From contig NZ_CP132913.1 in assembly GCF_036327475.1 (NCBI RefSeq), forward strand, positions 1,054,001-1,118,000: 64,000 nt of DNA, given 5' to 3'. The notes beneath the pieces are model-generated. The model was given only the letters and a program-made list of their open reading frames with translations. It was not told where the DNA came from and made no database searches. The translations under genes and the position numbers were made by a program. Shown here piece after piece: positions 46,270-55,171 of the stretch. The number at the start of each line of letters is the position of its first letter. The stretch's first letter is position 1. Source of the stretch: G036327475 sp036327475. Lineage in GTDB: Bacteria; Pseudomonadota; Gammaproteobacteria; Enterobacterales; Enterobacteriaceae.

Positions 46270-46893
46270 ACCCGACGGCAAGTTGGTCGGTAAATGGATC
46301 ATCTACCAGCTCTATTTGATTGACCATGGCGCTGGCGCTGCGGGCGAATTTAGAATTGCCGGTCACCAGTATCACCACGCAGCGAGAATTGTCGATAATC
46401 GCCCGTTTGATGCGCACCTCTAATTAAACTTTAGCAGCGAGCCATCCAAATCAATGCTGCTGATGCTGAGATGCCGTATATAGAGGGCGGCCTCGCCGAT
46501 AATGCCGCCGTCGCACAACGTCGCCACGTTAAGATTATTGGCGGACCACCCGCAGTTTTATGACCCAGCAGCACGTGCACCACCGCCTCCGGGGCGTGGT
46601 GCCGAATCGATGAACAGCGTGGCGCCGTCGGGGATTTGACCGGCGACGCGCGCCGCAATGCGCGCCTTTTTCGCTGACCACATCACCCTGCATCGTGGTA
46701 GGCAGAGTTGACCGAACTCGACGGCAGTGCTGCGTGGCCGTAATGGCGCTGAGTCTTGTTCTGTTTGGCCAAATCGTTCAGATTGCGCCGTATTATCTGT
46801 GGACTGACGGTAAAGTGATCCACCAGTTCCTCGGTACTGGCGTATGATGGCGAACCAGCTCATAATGGCATCATACCGCTGTGTTTGCTTCAC
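46270..46893 (-). pseudogene. glpR: glpR relic (DeoR-family repressor of the glp regulon)
   Basis: A GTG start gives KQTQRYDAIM, then decayed EELVDHFTVSPQ-like and LNDLAKQNKTQRHYG-like stretches, ARIAARVAGQIPDGATLFID, APEAVVHVLLGHK, LRVVNNLNVATL-like, RAIIDNSRC-like and the ending region. At least five frame changes occur. GlpR represses glycerol-3-phosphate genes. Its main nearby target glpD is dead too. Confidence 0.85.
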
Positions 46894-46919
46894 ATTGACT
46901 CCTCTGTGCTGCCGGCCGA

Positions 46920-47768
46920 TCAGCGCCGATCGCTGTGACTCCGATACCGCCGTGTTTGCCAAAACGCCATCAGCAGGCCCGTTACCAGACCTGCCACGTG
47001 CGCGGCATTAGCGATTGCGATCCCCAAGATATTAAAATGGCCGGTAATGAGGCACAACAGGGCGAACACGATCACTCCGCGCGGCATAGATAGCGGCTCG
47101 CCGGGATTTTTCTCGCCATGCCACCAGACATAGCCTATCAGCGCATACACCACGCCAGACAGGCCGCCAAAAAAGCTCCCGCTAAAATGTGACTGCACCA
47201 CGCCGCTGACGATTGCCGATAGCAGGAACAAAATGAGTAATGACGCCACACCGCGGTAGCGCTCCATCAGGCCAGCCAGATACCACCACCACGCCACATT
47301 GAACATCAGGTGCAATAGTGAGAAATGCAAAAAGGCATGGCTGACACAGCGCCAGATCTGGGCATATTGGGCCGGACCGGCGGGATACGCCATCGTGGCC
47401 ATTACCCAATCATCGCCGAGCAGAGTCATTAAAACAAAGACCAGCACGCACAGTGCTGTTACCCCTAACGTCAAAGGACCGGCCTGCTGATGCAGCGCCG
47501 GTAGATCAGTGAGCAGGCCGGATCCCGTCACGCCGCGGTAATGTAACGAACCGGTACGCCAGCTAGCGATCTGATAACGCGGATGCTGCGGTTCAAGTAA
47601 AAATGCCTCAAGCGCCCCCTCGACCTGTTCCAGTTTTTCGTCCTGGGCCAGCCACAGCTCGGTATAACGCCCCTGCTGACGCAACTCCATGTCCACGCCC
47701 TGGGTTTTCATATAATCAATGAAGACCAACGCCAGGCGCGCCTTAGACAAGGCGGCAACTCGAATCAT
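46920..47768 (-). CDS. glpG: GlpG, rhomboid intramembrane serine protease
   Basis: This 282-residue protein has an N-terminal cytoplasmic domain (to about residue 90) and six membrane helices. The catalytic dyad is Ser204 in FGGLSGVVYAL and His257 in ANAAHVAGL, with the supporting HAFLHFSLLHLMFN motif. It matches E. coli GlpG (276). Rhomboids cut membrane proteins within the bilayer. It is the only live gene of the glpEGR-glpD cluster, so its role here is independent of glycerol metabolism. Confidence 0.96.
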   Translation of the reverse strand: MIRVAALSKARLALVFIDYMKTQGVDMELRQQGRYTELWLAQDEKLEQVEGALEAFLLEPQHPRYQIASWRTGSLHYRGVTGSGLLTDLPALHQQAGPLTLGVTALCVLVFVLMTLLGDDWVMATMAYPAGPAQYAQIWRCVSHAFLHFSLLHLMFNVAWWWYLAGLMERYRGVASLLILFLLSAIVSGVVQSHFSGSFFGGLSGVVYALIGYVWWHGEKNPGEPLSMPRGVIVFALLCLITGHFNILGIAIANAAHVAGLVTGLLMAFWQTRRYRSHSDRR

Positions 47769-47833
47769 ATTTCACTCACGCTATCATAATGAGGTAATGG
47801 TGGGAAAGAATAAGCGATTCGCGGGCTAACGCG

Positions 47834-48167
47834 CGGCTCGACGACTTCCACGTGCACCAACGCCGCTAGACGTTCAGGCAATATATTGCGCCAATATTCT
47901 GTGGAAAGGCTTCAGCCAGGTGTCAAACCCGCACCCCTGGCTCAGCAGATACGCCTTTACTGCTATTGCCATGATAGCATATCATCAGTACCGAACGAGT
48001 GGTACCCTGTTGCGCCAAAATGCCGACAAAATATCATTGCTCAAAATGGAACGCGCCACGGGAATACCAGGCTACGAAGTTTGCTGATCGCGAATATCAG
48101 CAGTACCACGTCCCCGCTGCCAGCGATCCCTAGCCAGTTCTACGCTGATTGTTGCAAATTGATCCAT
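47834..48167 (-). pseudogene. glpE: glpE relic (thiosulfate sulfurtransferase)
   Basis: The start MDQFATISVELARDRWQRG is followed by DIRD-like remnants of VDIRD, GATGYHS, DDMLSWQ, a damaged active-site loop (CYHGNSS becomes shifted), and LTPGFETVYS-like scraps, with frame breaks. The single-domain rhodanese active-site cysteine cannot be placed in a working frame. It lies directly upstream of intact glpG. Confidence 0.75.
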
Positions 48168-48422
48168 GCCCCTGTCGCCTCGTTGAATGAAAGATAGCAC
48201 GCCTCGCGGTAGTAAAAGAAGTGTAGCAAGCCGTTGGCCGGCATGCAGCGCTTTCGCCGCCACTCCTGTCGCGCCATATCGGCGTCGCCGTGGCAGCAAC
48301 CCGCGCTGATCGAGTAAAAACGTTAACTGCGTCACGCATTGCCTCTTTTTTCACAGAGTTCTTATATGTTAGTTTGCGCTTACAACCATGAGCAAAACGA
48401 ATATAAAAGAATTGTAACGCGC

Positions 48423-49640
48423 ATTGGAAGGACTTGAATCAGTAGTGGGATCAACGGTACCGGTATTGCTGCCAACGACACCGAGCGTGGAATGTCCGTA
48501 TTGCTGTTGGGAGCGCAGGGTTCGGTGTGTGCCACATCGTCCGCCAGCTCTAAACTCATTCACGGTGACCTGCGCTATCTCGAAGTTATAAATTTCGCTT
48601 TGTGAGCGAAGCGCTGACCGAACGAGAAGTGTTGTTAAAAATGGAGATCTATATTACCTTTCCGATGCGCTTTCGACTGCCGTGCCGGCCGTATCTGCGC
48701 CTGGCGTAGATGATTCGATCGGGCCTGTTTATATGATCATCTTGGCAGGCGCACCCCTCTGTCGGCTCAGTGAGGGCGTTCGTTTGGCATGGATTCGGTC
48801 CTAACACCGGAAATCGTGCGCGGTTTTCGTGCGCGGTTTTGAGTATTCAGACTGTTGGGTAGGTGATGCGCGTCTGGTGGTGCTCAACGCTCAGGAAATA
48901 GTGGCGCGGGGCGGCGATATCAAAACCCGTACGCAGGGGCCCGTGCCTGGCGAGAAAACGGTCTGTGACACAAAGTCGAGGCGCGCGATAGCCTGGCCGT
49001 CAAGAGTCATCCATCTCTGACAGGACAAGGGAGCTGGCCAACGCCATCGATCCTTGGATAAAACATTGCATCGATGACAGCTTGCATTTACCGTCGCAGT
49101 ACGGCATCCGCCTGGATAAAAGGTAACCATACCGTCGTGCTGCAGGTCCATTTCCAGCCGCAGGCGTACATTCTGCAAAACGAAGTCACTGCATTGCATT
49201 CATCATCCCCTGGATGGAAACGCTCTCGATTATTGGCTCCACCGACGTGAAATATCATAGCGAATCCTGGAAAGGTGTATATAGATGACGGCGAAATTGA
49301 CTATCTGCTCAAGGTTTATAACGCCCGTTTCAAACGGCTCTCTGGGCTGTGGGAACATCGTCTGAACTTACTCTGGCGCACACCCGCTGTGCGACGATGA
49401 ATCCGATTCGCCGCAAGGCGGTGACCCCGCACTTATACGCCATCGTTAAGTGATGAAGATGGTAAGGCGCTGCTACTGTCGGTATTTGACTGAAAATTGA
49501 CCACTTATCGCGGGCTGGCCGAACATGCGCTGGAAAACTGGCTCACTACTACCCCACACGCCAAAGGCGCCTGAACCCGCAACGCGGTGCTGCCTGGCGA
49601 CGATTTCACCGGTACTCGCGACGACTATGCCACCGTGTTG
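48423..49640 (+). pseudogene. glpD: glpD relic (aerobic glycerol-3-phosphate dehydrogenase)
   Basis: The start codon is lost (ATTGGA), but the FAD-binding GGGINGTGIAA and SVLLLGAQG, then CATSSASSKLIHG and LRYLE, are in frame before a TGA. Later frames give FRFVSEALTEREVLLKM, FPMRFRLPCRPYLRL, FIIPWMETLSIIGSTDVKY and LTTYRGLAEHALEN-like. A 13-bp tandem duplication lies at 48815-48840. GlpD oxidises glycerol-3-phosphate at the membrane; the pathway is lost here. Confidence 0.87.
48815..48840. repeat. 13-bp tandem duplication in glpD
   Basis: CGTGCGCGGTTTT is present twice head to tail near the RGFEYSD region of glpD. Confidence 0.92.
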
Positions 49641-49679
49641 CGCCGTAAATTCTCCTTTCTGAGGGATCGGCTTTGAGCC

Positions 49680-50273
49680 GCCTTCGCTCGCGATAATTTA
49701 TGATTCATATAAAATTAGTCAACAGTTACCGCTGGTAAAAGAGTTCCCGAATACCGTTTTCCTACCGCTGGCGCATCGGATGGCGGCGGCCATCACAAAA
49801 ATTAAATTCCCAACGACAGAAAAACCTGCCACGTATTGGAAATTTTTATTAATTATTAAGCCTATGAAAACTTAACGTCGCTCAGTTAAATTTTAATTAT
49901 CCAAAAATACGTTGGCAATAGATATTGCATTAAACGCCATGAATGACAAGCGCCAGCGGATCGTTAATCAACGGATTGGCGGAGAGAACGCCGCGCGGAT
50001 CTGCGCCGATAACTGGAGGGGCCGACCGTACTCTGGTGCGGCCGCGTCATGCGCGTTATCTTTATCTTTCCTCATTGCGCTGGGACATGAGAATTTCAGC
50101 CTATATGAATTGCCGGAGCGCACGATGGTGCTTAAAATGCCACGGGCATTAACCTGGCGCTGGTCACACAAGGGAAAAACAGGTGGACATTAGCGCAAGT
50201 GAAGTCAGTTTGCCCGGCGGCACAGCGAAGGGCGACTCTCCGCCCCTCGCTACAGGCGGCAAGGAGGCAGATA
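49680..50273. other. Gap between glpD and asd; genes for glycogen not recognisable
   Basis: E. coli has the glg genes here. I can see no glycogen enzyme. Plus-strand frames around 49912-50193 give plausible protein (LYLSSLRWDM, FSLYELPERTMVLKMP) but I cannot assign a family, and no complete gene is present. 49800-49915 is AT-rich. Confidence 0.4.
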
Positions 50274-51380
50274 TTAGTGAGCTACCTGGCGCAGCATGCG
50301 GCGCAGAGGTTCGGCTGCGCCCCACAACAGCTGATCGCCGACGGTGAAGGCCGAAAGATACTCCGGCCCCATGTTCAATTTACGTAGCCGACCGACAGGC
50401 GTTTTCAGTGTGCCGGTCACCGCCGCTGGCGTCAATTCTCGTATTGACAGTTCTCGATCGTTAGGTATCACGGTCACCCAGTCATTATGGGTTGCCAACA
50501 AACGTTCAATTTCCGCCAGTGGAACATCCTTCTTCAGCTTCAGCGTAAACGCTTGGCTATGGCAGCGCAGGGCGCCGATGCGCACGCATAACCCATCCAC
50601 CGGAATTGCCTGACTGGGGTTGAGGATTTTATTGGTTTCTGTCTGGCCTTTCCACTCTTCGTGGCTTTGGCCATTTTCCAGTTTCTTACCTATCCAGGGG
50701 ATCAAACTACTGGCCAGTGGCACGCCAGAGTTATTCGTCGATAGGGTGCCGCTGCGGGTTAGATCAGTGACCCGCCGCTCGATATCCAAAATGGCTGATG
50801 CCGGATTTTGCAGCGGTTTCGCTACCACGTTGTGTAATTGCCCCATTTGAACCAGGAGTTCACGCATATGACGTGCCCCCCCGCCGGATGCCGCCTGATA
50901 GGTTGCGACAGAGGCCCACTCCACCAAATCCTGGGCAAACAACCCGCCCAACGACATTAGCATCAGACTCACGGTGCAGTTACCACCAACAAACGTCTTA
51001 ATACCGCGATCCAAACCCTGCTGAATCACTGCCTGATTAACAGGATCAAGAACGATAATCGCATCATCGCGCATACGCAGTGACGCCGCCGCATCAATCC
51101 AATAGCCTTGCCAGCCGATTTTGCGTATCCGCGGATAGATTTCGTTGGTATAATCGTCGCCTTGACAAGTCACAATAATGTCCAGCGCGCTGAGCGCCGC
51201 AAGGTCCAGTGCATCTTGTAGCACATCCTGTTGGCCGTTGACTACCGGCGCGGGTTGACCATGTTGAGAAGTGGAAAAAAATACCGGGCGAATGGTGTCA
51301 AAATCACGCTCTTCAGTCATACGCTGCATTAGCACTGAACCAACCATACCGCGCCAACCGATAAAACCAACGTTTTTCAT
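50274..51380 (-). CDS. asd: Aspartate-semialdehyde dehydrogenase
   Basis: This 368-residue enzyme (367 in E. coli) starts MKNVGFIGWRGMVGSVLMQR with the NADP-binding GWRGMVGS. It has the nucleophile Cys135 in GGNCTVSLML and the proton acceptor His near residue 275 (LRCHSQAFT). It reduces aspartyl phosphate to aspartate semialdehyde, the branch point to lysine, diaminopimelate, methionine and threonine. Its integrity implies that DAP for peptidoglycan is still made here. Confidence 0.97.
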   Translation of the reverse strand: MKNVGFIGWRGMVGSVLMQRMTEERDFDTIRPVFFSTSQHGQPAPVVNGQQDVLQDALDLAALSALDIIVTCQGDDYTNEIYPRIRKIGWQGYWIDAAASLRMRDDAIIVLDPVNQAVIQQGLDRGIKTFVGGNCTVSLMLMSLGGLFAQDLVEWASVATYQAASGGGARHMRELLVQMGQLHNVVAKPLQNPASAILDIERRVTDLTRSGTLSTNNSGVPLASSLIPWIGKKLENGQSHEEWKGQTETNKILNPSQAIPVDGLCVRIGALRCHSQAFTLKLKKDVPLAEIERLLATHNDWVTVIPNDRELSIRELTPAAVTGTLKTPVGRLRKLNMGPEYLSAFTVGDQLLWGAAEPLRRMLRQVAH

Positions 51381-51587
51381 GCTTAACCGTCCTGCCGTAT
51401 GGGTGACAAACTCTTCCGCGCGCTATTTACTGCACAGCGTCAGCGGGATATGCTCTGTCCACCATACAAAATATGGCCGAAGTGTCACAAGTGAAGTTAT
51501 TCGATTTTAAGCCCTTTTCAGCAGCGGCGCTTATAGGTCTTTCTATGCCGTTGCCGTGGCGGCGTCGCTGATGACTTTGAGGTAATA

Positions 51588-52181
51588 ATGAGTGAAATGA
51601 TGGCAGCCACAGTTTTGTTATTTCTGATTATGGATCCCTTGGGAAACCTACCCATATTCATGTCGGTGCTCAAGCATCTGGAGCCGAAACGGCGGCGCGT
51701 TATCGTCATCCGGGAAATGCTGATAGCGTTGCTTCTCATGCTAATTTTTTTGTTTGCCGGCGAACATATTTTGTCGTTTCTCAGCCTGCGTACCGAAACG
51801 GTATCCATCTCCGGAGGAATTATTCTCTTTCTGATCGCTATCAAAATGATTTTTCCTTCCCAGGAAGGTAACAGCACAGGCCTGCCGGCGGGGGAGGAGC
51901 CGTTTTTGGTGCCGCTGGCGATCCCGCTAGTCGCTGGTCCGTCTATTCTGGCGGCGCTTATGCTGCTATCGCATCAATATCCACTGCAAATCAACCAGTT
52001 GGTCCTGGTTTTACTCATCGTCTGGAGTCTGTCGGTCGTCATCCTGATGTTGTCCAACGTCTTTCTGCGCTTGCTAGGGAGTAAGGGGGTCAGTGCACTT
52101 GAGCGGTTGATGGGGTTATTATTGGTCATGATCTCGACGCAGATGCTCCTTGACGGCGTACGCGCTTATTTGCGCACTTAG
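51588..52181 (+). CDS. yhgN: YhgN, MarC-family inner-membrane protein
   Basis: This 197-residue protein has six predicted membrane helices and the MarC-family signature FLIMDPLGNLPIFMSVLK near the N-terminus and PLAIPLVAGPS in the middle. It is divergent from asd as in E. coli. Function is unknown; some relatives are linked to antibiotic or metabolite export without direct proof. The frame is uninterrupted. Confidence 0.93.
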   Translation: MSEMMAATVLLFLIMDPLGNLPIFMSVLKHLEPKRRRVIVIREMLIALLLMLIFLFAGEHILSFLSLRTETVSISGGIILFLIAIKMIFPSQEGNSTGLPAGEEPFLVPLAIPLVAGPSILAALMLLSHQYPLQINQLVLVLLIVWSLSVVILMLSNVFLRLLGSKGVSALERLMGLLLVMISTQMLLDGVRAYLRT

Positions 52182-52254
52182 GGGCGAGAGACCACATCGT
52201 CAATAACTAGACCGGACGTAACAACCGCCCTCACGCTTAAGAAGCAGCGGTCGG

Positions 52255-52540
52255 TCGATCGCTAAAACCCAGCCTAGCCGGCTGGTGTCGCAAAGCGCCA
52301 CTGCTCGTGGCGCGGCGGCAGACCGGTTTGCGTCGGCAATATCCAAATCTGATAGAGATGCAGGAGCGTATCGTTACGAGTACTGTATTCGGAGTGCTGT
52401 ATCCCGGTCCCGACGCTCATAAATCTGCACCTGATCGCCCATATCCCGGCAAGCAACCGTTTCGGACAGCGTATAGATCAAATCTCCATGTCTTTGTGGA
52501 GGTAGGTGCTAAAGCCTTCATCGGGGCATAAAATAAATCA
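52255..52540 (-). pseudogene. yhhW: yhhW relic (pirin/quercetinase family)
   Basis: The best block, MSVGTGIQHSEYSTRND and LHLYQIWILPTQTGLPPRHE, matches the pirin family core of YhhW. Just upstream another frame has THLHKDMEI-like residues. The first 50 and last 120 residues are missing. E. coli has gntU, gntK and gntR between yhgN and yhhW; they are absent here. Beyond this relic the gene order changes to a different chromosomal neighbourhood. Confidence 0.75.
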
Positions 52541-52685
52541 GTATGATAGTAGTCTGTAAAGGAAAAACTATGCCGACTGGTCAGTCAACCATATTGGGCA
52601 TAGCCGCGGTCGTTAGAGACATGTACAAAGATCATATTCAATTATCCTCACTATTTTCCTCCAGTCCTATGCGCGGCACAGCAGA

Positions 52686-52811
52686 ATGACAGCGGAAAAT
52701 ATCACCGCTAAGTTCAAAAAAAAAATCGATGAAATGATAGGGCGACAGCGGACTAATGAGGGCTTAAAAAGCCAGCGCGCAGGATGGATGAAATCACTGG
52801 AAGCAATGTGA
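52686..52811 (+). CDS. Small open frame of 41 codons, unknown
   Basis: ATG to TGA gives a basic, polar peptide (MTAENITAKFKKKIDEMIG) with a run of 10 A that encodes the lysines. No clear ribosome-binding site is visible and I do not recognise it. It lies in the 346-base stretch between yhhW and yigL where gene order jumps. It may be a chance frame or a piece of a lost gene. Nothing else is seen in this stretch. Confidence 0.2.
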   Translation: MTAENITAKFKKKIDEMIGRQRTNEGLKSQRAGWMKSLEAM

Positions 52812-52886
52812 GTAATGTCGTGCTCCTGTGTCAGTATCGTAATGGCCGGCATAGTATATCATTCGAAGTTGCAAAGCATTTTATTC

Positions 52887-53687
52887 CTATCCCAAATACA
52901 TCGCCCGTAGATATCGAGACACAGCATCATCCTCATTACTGCCGATAACGTCCAGGGTCGGCAAGGTGTCCTTTAGACGCTGCTGAGCATTTTGCATAAT
53001 ACAGCCCTTGCCGGCCATCGCCAGCATTTCTTGATCATTCATCCCATCACCGAAGGAGATGCAATCCTTAAGTTGATATCCGAGCAGGCCGGCCACCTGC
53101 CGCAGCGCGTGCCCTTTGGAAACCTCGCCAGCCATAACCTCCAGACAAACCGGTAGAGAGAAGCTGACGTTGACTCGATCGCCCCAGCGGGCGTTGAGTG
53201 CCTCTTCCAACACCAGCAGTCGCTGATGGTCATTGCAGGTGAAATACACTTTGCAGATGCCGTCGGTGGGCAGCTCGCCCTGATGATACACCTGATATTT
53301 GAAGGTAGATTCGCGGAAAAAATCTTCCTGATCGGCGCGATTACGGTTCATAAACCATCCATCATTTCGAAAGACATTCGTCAGAATTTTCGGATCCTGA
53401 TGCACTATACTGAACAACTCCATGGCGATATCTTCATCCAAATTGTGAGAGAAGATCAGCTCGCCAGCGGTGTTGTGTACCCGTGCTCCGTTAGAGGTGA
53501 TCATATAGGCATCGATTTCCAGATTGGCGCGCATCTGCGCCACGTCCACGTGATGACGGCCGGTGGCGAACACGAAGTGGATCCCGCGTGCGGTCAAGAG
53601 TTGCAGGGTTTGTTTGGTGTAGGGGGTGAGTCGATGAGCCGGTGAGAGCAGTGTGCCATCAAGATCGGACGCAACAATATGGAACAT
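52887..53687 (-). CDS. yigL: YigL, Cof-type HAD phosphatase
   Basis: This 266-residue HAD-superfamily protein has motif I ASDLDGTLL, the type IIB cap, motif III lysine (GEVSKGHALR) and motif IV FGDGMNDQEM. It matches E. coli YigL over its full length. YigL dephosphorylates small phosphorylated metabolites, including pyridoxal phosphate and sugar phosphates, and its mRNA is a target of the SgrS RNA in E. coli. It is the first intact gene after the gene-order jump. Confidence 0.95.
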   Translation of the reverse strand: MFHIVASDLDGTLLSPAHRLTPYTKQTLQLLTARGIHFVFATGRHHVDVAQMRANLEIDAYMITSNGARVHNTAGELIFSHNLDEDIAMELFSIVHQDPKILTNVFRNDGWFMNRNRADQEDFFRESTFKYQVYHQGELPTDGICKVYFTCNDHQRLLVLEEALNARWGDRVNVSFSLPVCLEVMAGEVSKGHALRQVAGLLGYQLKDCISFGDGMNDQEMLAMAGKGCIMQNAQQRLKDTLPTLDVIGSNEDDAVSRYLRAMYLG

Positions 53688-53744
53688 GGGGCGATAAAAC
53701 CTCTGGTGTACGCGGCAAAACCGACGCCGCAGATTGATGATGCC

Positions 53745-54590
53745 GTATTAAAGAAATCAGCAAGTAAAGCCCGCGCGCAGCGGGTCAGACTCGAATAAAT
53801 TTCATGATGCGCGCCCGTAATCGTTATCAGGCCGTTATTCTCACAGGGATGACCCTTCAGGGCTATCACCTGGCAGAACGCCCGATGGCTGTGGTTATCC
53901 ACGATTTTGTCTTCTCCAGCCTGCGCCAGCACTTGCTTCCCGACCAGTATCCTTTCGTTCATCCAGTGGTAGGTGGCGCCGCCTAGCTGTATCTCTGGAT
54001 AATCGGCGTAGTATCGCAGGTGCGGCGTTAGCGCTCTGGTCGCTGTGCGTCAGCATGTTGTCCATGAGCGATAGGGGTCGCCAGGCGCCGATGCCTACCA
54101 CATAGCGTCGCGCATGGCCGGCCACAGTTCCGTCCGCCACCCACTCTAGAATAAGCTAGGCCGCCAGCGTGGCATCCAGCAACCGCAGACCGAATATCGG
54201 CGCACACAGCACGGCAGGGTCCTGGCTACTCCGCCAGGAACAGCGCGAGAATGACGCCGCCCATGGAGTGCGCCAGCGAAAAGTGTCCGCGGTGGTCAGC
54301 TAGTTGGACAATCCGCTACTATCCGCTACTAGAAGTGGTCGAAGTCGCTGACGTAATCGGCGAATTGCAATACGTAACCGCAATATCACATCATAGCCGC
54401 ACTGGAACAGATCATAGGTCACTTCGGGATATTTGGTATAGCTTTGATGCGAAATTCGCCTTCTTCTCGCCCGCGCCAAAAATTCGGCAGTTCGCCATTG
54501 ACGAGGCGAACTGCCGTTCAGGGGTTAGCCACCGGGCATTGCACACTCGGCATATTGTCCGGCAGCACCTTAGCGCGACACAATAAGGTT
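53745..54590 (-). pseudogene. pldB: pldB relic (lysophospholipase L2)
   Basis: Alpha/beta-hydrolase pieces in order are LAHSMGGVILALFLAE with the nucleophile serine, WRPLSLMDNMLTHS, WMNERILVGKQVLAQAGEDK, VDNHSHRAFC, GHPCENNGLI and TGAHHEI. They are split over several frames. The N-terminal third is only scraps, and a small tandem duplication of ATCCGCTACT occurs at about 54310. PldB cleaves lysophospholipids. The adjoining rhtB has been deleted. Confidence 0.82.
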
Positions 54591-55060
54591 AACACCGAAG
54601 CCGGCAAACAATACGCTGGCCACACTATCGATCCAGCGCGCCAGACGCTAAAACTGCGGTGCATCGCCGGCAGGGTAAACACCACCGCTGAAAACCACAG
54701 CAGGGTTTCGCTCAGAATATTCCAACGGGCGCTGGCGTCGCCGAAGAAGAGTGAAAATACGCTGCTGAAATAGATAACCGCCTTGATTTGATTGGCAAGA
54801 TTAGTGAACAGGCCGCGTTGCCAACCCATCTAACAAAGGCACGGGCCGCCGCCAAAGGTAATAAGGTTATGCAGCCGGCCACAGCTCAAAAGTAGATGCA
54901 ACCTCAGCAGCGCTACCGTTGCTCCAATGGCCAGCCAAAGGGTACACACCACGACACCATACATCACCTGACAGCGGTTTGCGAAGCAAAAAAATCCAAA
55001 CCTGAAGACATCAGGGCGATTAAATGTACCAGCGCCACGGTGGCAAACAGCGTTAACATA
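54575..55060 (-). pseudogene. rhtC: rhtC relic (threonine exporter, LysE family)
   Basis: The start MLTLFATVALVHLIALMSSG, then FASQTAV, is followed after stops by GLFTNLANQIKAVIYFSSVF, SLFFGDASARWNI and VETLLWF-like. These are the first and third parts of RhtC with a deletion between. It follows recQ in E. coli order. No rhtB sequence is present between it and pldB. Confidence 0.82.
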
Positions 55061-55171
55061 CTTTCCTGCTCCTGAAATAAAGCGCCGGAACATCGTGCCA
55101 CGCGCGTCAGTAGGTAACTGTCCCACTGTCCCGATGCTCGCCGCGCGGCGGCCGCCCCGGCTCTGGCGCGC

